A DNA stretch of 27,754 nt from Sphingobacteriaceae bacterium UBA6709 (lineage in GTDB: Bacteria; Bacteroidota; Bacteroidia; Sphingobacteriales; Sphingobacteriaceae), in the NCBI GenBank assembly GCA_002454425.1, contig DKIV01000008.1, positions 145,014 through 172,767 of the forward strand. The letters are read 5' to 3'. The translations under genes and the position numbers were made by a program. The notes beneath the pieces were generated by a model. That model was not told the origin of the DNA. It saw nothing but the letters and a program-made list of their open reading frames with translations, and ran no database searches. Position 1 is the stretch's first letter; each line of letters begins with the position of its first letter. This document shows, one piece after another, positions 23,002 through 27,754 of the stretch.

Positions 23002-24303
23002 TTATATTACCATAGAAAGGATGATAAAGATATCTATAATGATAAGCGCGGTGCTCACTTCTTTTCTCTTACCGTTTAGAATTTTCAATATTGTCCAGCT
23101 AAGGAAGCCCCAGGTAATACCATGAGTAATTGAATAAGTAAAAGGGATAATCACCATCGCCAGAAAAGCCGGAACAGCTTCATCAAGATCCATCCATTTG
23201 ACTTTCACCACCGGGCGAACCATGAACACGCCCACCAACACCAACGCAGGGGCTGTAGCTATGGCTGGAACTACGGAAAGTAAAGGGGCAAGAAAAAGAA
23301 AAGGCAGAAATAACAGACCCGCGATTACGGCCGTTAATCCGGTTCTTCCTCCCGCTTCAACGCCCACCGCCGATTCTATATAAGCAGTACCAGGACTTGA
23401 CCCTACCAACCCAGCAAGAGTTGTGGATACAGCGTCAGTAAGTAACGATCTTTTGATATTCTTCGGTTCCCCATCTTCATCCACAAGATTCGCCGCTTCT
23501 GCGATACCTACGAAGGTCGAAAGACTGTCGAACATATCAGTAAATACAAAAGCAAATATCACCGGCACCATCGTAAGCTTTAACGAATTTACCAGATCCA
23601 GGGCGAAGAGAAGACTGAAATCGGGAGCAGAAAAGACCCCATTAAAAGTAATTAAAGAACTTTGAGGATCCCCGTACCAGCGTCCTATTGGCCACGCCGC
23701 CAACGTAGTAAATAAAATACCTAATAAGATCCCTCCCTTAACATTTTTTATTACGAGTATTGCTGTGAGGAAAAGGCCAAAAAGAAAGGTAATCATTGCT
23801 GGCGTAAGATTGCCCATAGAAACAAGAGTAGCGGGATTAGCTACAACAAACTTCGCATTAGAAAAACCAATTAAAGTAATGAACAAGCCAATACCTGCTG
23901 AGATCGCAAAGCGTAAGGGCTTGGGAATAGCTTTGACAATATGTGTGCGTATATTAAAAATGGAAAGCAGAAAAAACACAATACCGGACCAAAACACAGC
24001 TCCTAAAGCTTCCTGCCAGGGAATCTTCATTCCGAACACCACAGAAAACGTAAAAAAGGCATTTAAACCCATGCCTGGTGCTACCAGAATCGGATTCTTG
24101 GCATAAAATCCCATCATCAGACTACTAAATAGCGACACGATAATAGTTGCCGTAAGCACGCCATTAAACGGCATTCCCGTTTGGCTCAATACCGATGGAT
24201 TTACAACGATTATGTAAGATGTAGCGAGGAATGATGATACTCCTGCAATTAATTCCGTGGAAACGGATGATCCGCTTCTCTTTATACCAAAATCAAAATT
24301 CAT
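23002..24303 (-). CDS. NCS2-family purine permease (AzgA/PbuG-like)
   Basis: A 433-residue inner-membrane permease of the AzgA branch of the nucleobase:cation symporter-2 family, which imports adenine, guanine or hypoxanthine by proton symport. Family motifs are clear: ELIAGVSSFLATSYIIVVNP (residues 18-37), LVAPGMGLNAFFTFSVV (72-88), AISAGIGLFITLIGF, and GSSPGTAYIESAVGVEAGGRTGLTAV. Twelve or more hydrophobic helices fit the family. The start at ATG 24303 is supported by a well-placed promoter. No purine riboswitch is visible in the short leader. It ends near a palindromic hairpin at 22899-22916. Confidence 0.92.
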   Translation of the reverse strand: MNFDFGIKRSGSSVSTELIAGVSSFLATSYIIVVNPSVLSQTGMPFNGVLTATIIVSLFSSLMMGFYAKNPILVAPGMGLNAFFTFSVVFGMKIPWQEALGAVFWSGIVFFLLSIFNIRTHIVKAIPKPLRFAISAGIGLFITLIGFSNAKFVVANPATLVSMGNLTPAMITFLFGLFLTAILVIKNVKGGILLGILFTTLAAWPIGRWYGDPQSSLITFNGVFSAPDFSLLFALDLVNSLKLTMVPVIFAFVFTDMFDSLSTFVGIAEAANLVDEDGEPKNIKRSLLTDAVSTTLAGLVGSSPGTAYIESAVGVEAGGRTGLTAVIAGLLFLPFLFLAPLLSVVPAIATAPALVLVGVFMVRPVVKVKWMDLDEAVPAFLAMVIIPFTYSITHGITWGFLSWTILKILNGKRKEVSTALIIIDIFIILSMVI

Positions 24304-24338
24304 GTAACGCGATTCGCAGTGTTTTGTTAAATAAGCGT

Positions 24339-24369
24339 CAAATTTAATAAATATTTATTTATAAGGAAA
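24339..24369 (-). promoter_or_regulatory. Promoter of the NCS2 permease gene
   Basis: On the minus strand TAAATTTG (24346-24339) matches TAnnTTTG exactly. TTTC (24369-24366), one mismatch from TTTG, stands 19 bases upstream. The leader would be about 30 bases, too short for a riboswitch. Confidence 0.65.
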
Positions 24370-24437
24370 CGGTTTTGTTACATCTCATTTACGGATATAC
24401 TGCTTTATTAAAGCAAGAAAAAGAGACATGTTCTAAA

Positions 24438-24470
24438 GCAAAAAAATGGATTGCAGACTTTCTGCAATCC
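24438..24470 (-). terminator. Rho-independent terminator after the M61 peptidase gene
   Basis: The 10-base arms GGATTGCAGA and TCTGCAATCC are perfectly complementary with a 3-base loop (24448-24470). On the minus strand ATTTTTTTGC follows. It starts ten bases past the stop codon. Confidence 0.92.
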
Positions 24471-24480
24471 GGATCAATAT

Positions 24481-26346
24481 TTAAATCTGAGCCTTTAACC
24501 AGGCTTCACGCAATGCCTTCAGAGAATCATCAATCGGCCGGAAGCCGTCGCCATCTATATAATTTAATTTTACAGTCCCTTTAATGGACATAGGTTTTCC
24601 CCCTCTCAGGATGTCGAATGACACCGGAGCCCCCTCCTGCAACTCATAGCCTTTGAGCATGACTAACATAGGCTCCTCTTCATACATTGGCACTCCATTC
24701 ATCTTCAGCAATACATCTCCATCTTTGAAGCCCAGATTATTCATAAAAACGTTATTTGCATCGGGTAGACGCGCCAATACCTGTTTAGAGTCAACGTCAA
24801 TATCCAGGTAATATTCATCGTGTGAAATAAAAACCATTGGCTCCGGAACCTTCACCACCATCGGCTTAAGACCTACTTTAGAAAGATATCCCGCATAATC
24901 TACCGGCTTCCCGTTTTCTACATGATCATGAAGAAAGGACGCCACCTTTGCTCCCGCCATTTTACCTACAATGTTTATAAAATCGGTATCCGGGAAGGCC
25001 CGTTGCGGACCGTAACTTTTCGCAAGCTCCGCCAACAAATCTATCAATCCTTTCTTGCCGGCACTCTCCTCCCGAATGATAATATCCAGACACATATTCA
25101 GTAAAGCTCCTTTCATATATACATTAGGATATTCAGGCTTCATCTTCGGATCGATAACATTGGCACTCATACGCGTCATAGAAAGGGTATCGTTGTAGCC
25201 TTTTGCCGACTCAATCTTAGAAGCTATAAGATTGTAAAACTCATCTTCAGTAATCAGACCCTGTTGTATCTGATACAAGCTTGCGAAATATTCGGTAGCA
25301 CCTTCGTAAAACCAAAGATGACGACTTAATTTAGGGTCGCTGAAATCAAAATTCTGAATTTGCTCTGAATGTATTTTAAGAGGAGTCACCGTATGAAAAA
25401 ATTCATGACCTATAACGTGAATAAGATCATTCGCGTTGACACTCGTTCTGAAAACTGCAGTAGTAGAATTATTATGCTCTAAAGCACCGATGCCTTTTGG
25501 ATCTTTGTCCCCCATATCAGTCAGATATACAATAACGGCATACTTCTTCGTCGTGTTCAGAGGCCCGAGAAATTTCTTCTGTGCCCTGATCGTTTTCTCC
25601 ACATCCGGCAACAAGCGCCGCGCATCAACATTTTTATGAGGTGCATACACACCTAACACAACGTTCATTCCGTTTACCGTAAAACCCGCGGTGTCAGCTT
25701 CAGCGTACATAATGGGATTATCAACAGCCTCCGCGAAGTTGCTACACCGAAACACATCACGCTGCTCCGATGGATCTTCGTCAACCAAAGCCGTCGTACC
25801 ATATAAGGACGCAGGCTTATTTATCTTCAAGGTATAAGGAGCATTTCTCAACTCATCAAAAAAACCGAGAAAACCAGCCAGATTCAACATAAACTGTTTC
25901 CCGGCCAGAATATTTGTTCCCGCAGGCGAGAAGATCTGATTATCTTTTGACGAAAATACATCGCCTCCCTGTTCAATATCATAGGTATCATTTACCCAAT
26001 AAGTGATACGACTCAATGACGATGCCCCGCTAATAGCCACCTCATTGGGGTTCACTCTATTCACATTTAGCTTGCGACCCTTCTTGTCAAAAGCTTCAAC
26101 AGAGTCAACGTATCTGCCATAGTCAGCGATAGCATAAGTACCAGGAATGATACGGGCAAAACGAAATGTTGTTGTCTGGCTCTTTATCGTTGGCGTAAGA
26201 ACTTCCACTTTTACCTTATCACTCACCACATTCACCAAATCAATAGACGCCGTAATAACGTCCTTTTTCTCGCGTTGTTGCGCACTTGCGCTATCAGACA
26301 ACGCGATGAGTAAAACAAACAAAAAACTTAAATAATTATTCCTCAT
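24481..26346 (-). CDS. Secreted M61-family peptidase with PDZ domain
   Basis: A 621-residue exported metallopeptidase of the glycyl aminopeptidase-like family M61. A signal peptide (to about SASAQ, residue 23) is followed by an N-terminal beta domain. The catalytic domain has the zinc motif HEFFH (His314, Glu315, His318) and the third ligand Glu348 in LWFYEGATEYFA. A PDZ domain lies at about 520-605 (NNLGFKDGDVLLKMNGVPM). M61 enzymes cleave N-terminal residues from peptides in the periplasm, and PDZ domains bind C-termini of partner proteins. The active site is complete. The protein is transcribed alone, with a strong terminator. The N-terminus MRNNYLSFLFVLLIALSDS is a normal signal sequence, so the ATG at 26346 is accepted. 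Confidence 0.93.
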   Translation of the reverse strand: MRNNYLSFLFVLLIALSDSASAQQREKKDVITASIDLVNVVSDKVKVEVLTPTIKSQTTTFRFARIIPGTYAIADYGRYVDSVEAFDKKGRKLNVNRVNPNEVAISGASSLSRITYWVNDTYDIEQGGDVFSSKDNQIFSPAGTNILAGKQFMLNLAGFLGFFDELRNAPYTLKINKPASLYGTTALVDEDPSEQRDVFRCSNFAEAVDNPIMYAEADTAGFTVNGMNVVLGVYAPHKNVDARRLLPDVEKTIRAQKKFLGPLNTTKKYAVIVYLTDMGDKDPKGIGALEHNNSTTAVFRTSVNANDLIHVIGHEFFHTVTPLKIHSEQIQNFDFSDPKLSRHLWFYEGATEYFASLYQIQQGLITEDEFYNLIASKIESAKGYNDTLSMTRMSANVIDPKMKPEYPNVYMKGALLNMCLDIIIREESAGKKGLIDLLAELAKSYGPQRAFPDTDFINIVGKMAGAKVASFLHDHVENGKPVDYAGYLSKVGLKPMVVKVPEPMVFISHDEYYLDIDVDSKQVLARLPDANNVFMNNLGFKDGDVLLKMNGVPMYEEEPMLVMLKGYELQEGAPVSFDILRGGKPMSIKGTVKLNYIDGDGFRPIDDSLKALREAWLKAQI

Positions 26347-26573
26347 GTTATTTATATAATAAAATAAATAGTATCGTCTATAGCAGCCTACGTAAAATTA
26401 ACTGTACCTGGTGTCTAAAGCTTGCACAGCATACTGCCGATCTTTTGCTCAAAAAAATCATATTGATCATATCAAAGCAAATCTATAATTTATTTGTTGT
26501 AACAAAGTAAGGTTTTACGGCATCACATCATTAGATTCATCAAATATTCATTTAAAAGTCATTCTTTTGAATT

Positions 26574-26993
26574 ATGAAAATTACACATCTCAGTAAAACA
26601 TTTGGAATTGCCTTAGCAATTATTTTCATGAACCTCGCTTCACAAGCACAGGAAGGTCAGGGAAAAGTTTATTTCTTACGATCCACTAATTACGTAGCTT
26701 CCTTAGTCCCTTTTAAGGCTCTAATCGACAGCCAAGTAGTATGTAAGCTAAAAAACAATCGATATTCAGTACATGCGGTAACAGCAGGCGAACATAACTT
26801 TCAAACGAAAGCAACCGGACTGGGTTCAAAAAAAACATCCCGCTCGCTACGCATTAACATTCAATCAGGTAAAACAACTTACCTTTCGGTCGCCAACACC
26901 AATCCCCCCTATCTCGAAGAACTCACCGAAGATTCAGGACAGCGATTACTTAAACGTCTGGGGGAAACCCGTGACTGTCTTAAAGGCAAATAG
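26574..26993 (+). CDS. Small secreted DUF2846-like protein
   Basis: A 139-residue exported protein. The signal peptide ends near LASQAQ (about residue 25). The mature part has the DUF2846-type pattern: GKVYFLRSTNYVASLVPFKALIDSQVVCKL, then AGEHNFQTKA, then a strand-rich region ending YLSVANTNPPYLEEL. Such proteins are beta-sandwich-like, often lipoproteins or periplasmic, and have no known function. No lipobox cysteine is present, so it is probably soluble in the periplasm. A second small secreted gene follows after 31 bases and is probably in the same operon. No exact promoter octamer was found upstream. Confidence 0.72.
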   Translation: MKITHLSKTFGIALAIIFMNLASQAQEGQGKVYFLRSTNYVASLVPFKALIDSQVVCKLKNNRYSVHAVTAGEHNFQTKATGLGSKKTSRSLRINIQSGKTTYLSVANTNPPYLEELTEDSGQRLLKRLGETRDCLKGK

Positions 26994-27024
26994 TACAAGA
27001 TAAATACCATAATAAAAACCCAAA

Positions 27025-27711
27025 ATGAAAAAATATTTTTTAATAGGTGCCCTGATACTCTGTACAGGAATCGCCTCAGCGCAGAAATCAACTGTCTTAA
27101 GCGCCTTAGATAAATACAAAATTGACCACAGCATTCTTGAACCCTCAATCAAGTCGGTACCGGAAGATCTGTCTTTTGATATTAAGAACACATCCGTAGC
27201 CGCAGACCGTGAGAAAGTTTATCTGGCACATTATGATGCCTCTAAACCCGAGGGTTCGCGCTGGACGGTAAATTCCGTGAATGGAGCAGCACCATCAAAC
27301 GCAGATATTAATGCATTTCTTCGCGAGCATAAGAAACCTGCAGAAACAGGCAAAGTTGACGAAAACAGCATGAAGGTTGAAAGCGATGCTAACGGAAAAC
27401 TGGTAGTAAGTTACAAAATCGAAGCAACAACGCTGCCTAAGGAAATGGCGTTCATTAAGGACATGAGAACTGAGCTTACCATTAATACTCAAACCAAGCG
27501 ACTGGAAAGTCTTCATTCTATCAACGAAAAGACATTACGTATCAAAATCCTTAACGTTGATAAAATGGATCTTACGCTTACCTATAGATTTGACAACGCC
27601 CTAAATCGCTACCTGCCAGTGAAGCAAGATCTTAACATGGGCATTAAGCTCTTGGGTCAATTTGTCGCAACCGAAAATTCTACAGAATACAGCAATTTCA
27701 AAAAGCCTTAA
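27025..27711 (+). CDS. Secreted protein of unknown function
   Basis: A 228-residue exported protein with a clear signal peptide (MKKYFLIGALILCTGIASAQ). I do not recognise the family. The mature part is rich in Lys, Asp, Ser and Asn. Its strand-rich second half (LTINTQTKRLESLHSI; MDLTLTYRFDNALNRYLPV) could be a beta-sheet domain of the kind found in periplasmic lipid- or protein-binding proteins. There are no cysteines in the mature part and no catalytic motif. It lies 31 bases after the DUF2846-like gene, so the two may be cotranscribed. It is complete, its stop codon lying 43 bases before the window edge; nothing further is seen there. Confidence 0.65.
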   Translation: MKKYFLIGALILCTGIASAQKSTVLSALDKYKIDHSILEPSIKSVPEDLSFDIKNTSVAADREKVYLAHYDASKPEGSRWTVNSVNGAAPSNADINAFLREHKKPAETGKVDENSMKVESDANGKLVVSYKIEATTLPKEMAFIKDMRTELTINTQTKRLESLHSINEKTLRIKILNVDKMDLTLTYRFDNALNRYLPVKQDLNMGIKLLGQFVATENSTEYSNFKKP

Positions 27712-27754
27712 TATTATTCAGGTTTCTTAATATATAAAGCAAAATCGTCATTCC

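Noticed and set aside
24304..24374. Purine riboswitch in front of the NCS2 permease
   Set aside because: The predicted leader is only about 30 bases and shows no riboswitch core.

Overview
This 27.75 kb window looks like chromosomal DNA of a Bacteroidota bacterium, most likely of the Sphingobacteriaceae type (Pedobacter-like). That placement is an inference. It rests on a protein with a type IX secretion (Por) sorting domain, the long plant/Bacteroidetes-type IspG, a Bacteroidetes-type topoisomerase IV A subunit, repeated matches to the Bacteroidetes -7 promoter element TAnnTTTG, and scarce Shine-Dalgarno sequences. Gene density is high. Most of the content is housekeeping or envelope genes, and I see no insertion sequence, prophage, CRISPR array, tRNA or rRNA.

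Left part (1-6000): about 600 bases without a convincing gene, whose start resembles domain I of a group II intron (weak evidence); the small SRP RNA (minus strand) behind a good promoter; a transaldolase; a YpdA-type flavoprotein reductase; the menaquinone (futalosine pathway) enzyme MqnC; a small secreted cysteine-containing protein broken by a one-base frameshift; and DNA polymerase III subunit delta (holA).

Middle part (6000-15800): a small secreted protein that is little more than a T9SS sorting domain, a fumarylacetoacetase-family hydrolase overlapping an M23 peptidase, the peroxiredoxin Bcp, a PepSY-like periplasmic protein with a textbook promoter, a Fur-family regulator followed by the iron-sulfur enzyme IspG, and an envelope-stress-like operon (PspC, LiaF-like, GYF/RDD protein).

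Right part (15800-27754): a divergent MlaE-MlaF lipid transport pair, an RlmI-like methyltransferase followed by an uncharacterised lipoprotein with a probable TIM-barrel fold, MsrA, ParC, an NCS2 purine permease, an M61 peptidase with a PDZ domain, and two small secreted proteins.

Genes fall into short operons separated by clear hairpin terminators, several of them shared by converging genes. I found no convincing new multi-gene system. The points most worth a second look are the YpdA homologue lacking the N-terminal cysteine, the frameshifted secreted gene, the sorting-domain-only T9SS protein, the TIM-barrel lipoprotein, the inverted repeat in front of the Fur-family gene, predicted leaderless transcripts (mqnC, parC, perhaps holA), and the intron-like sequence near the left edge.
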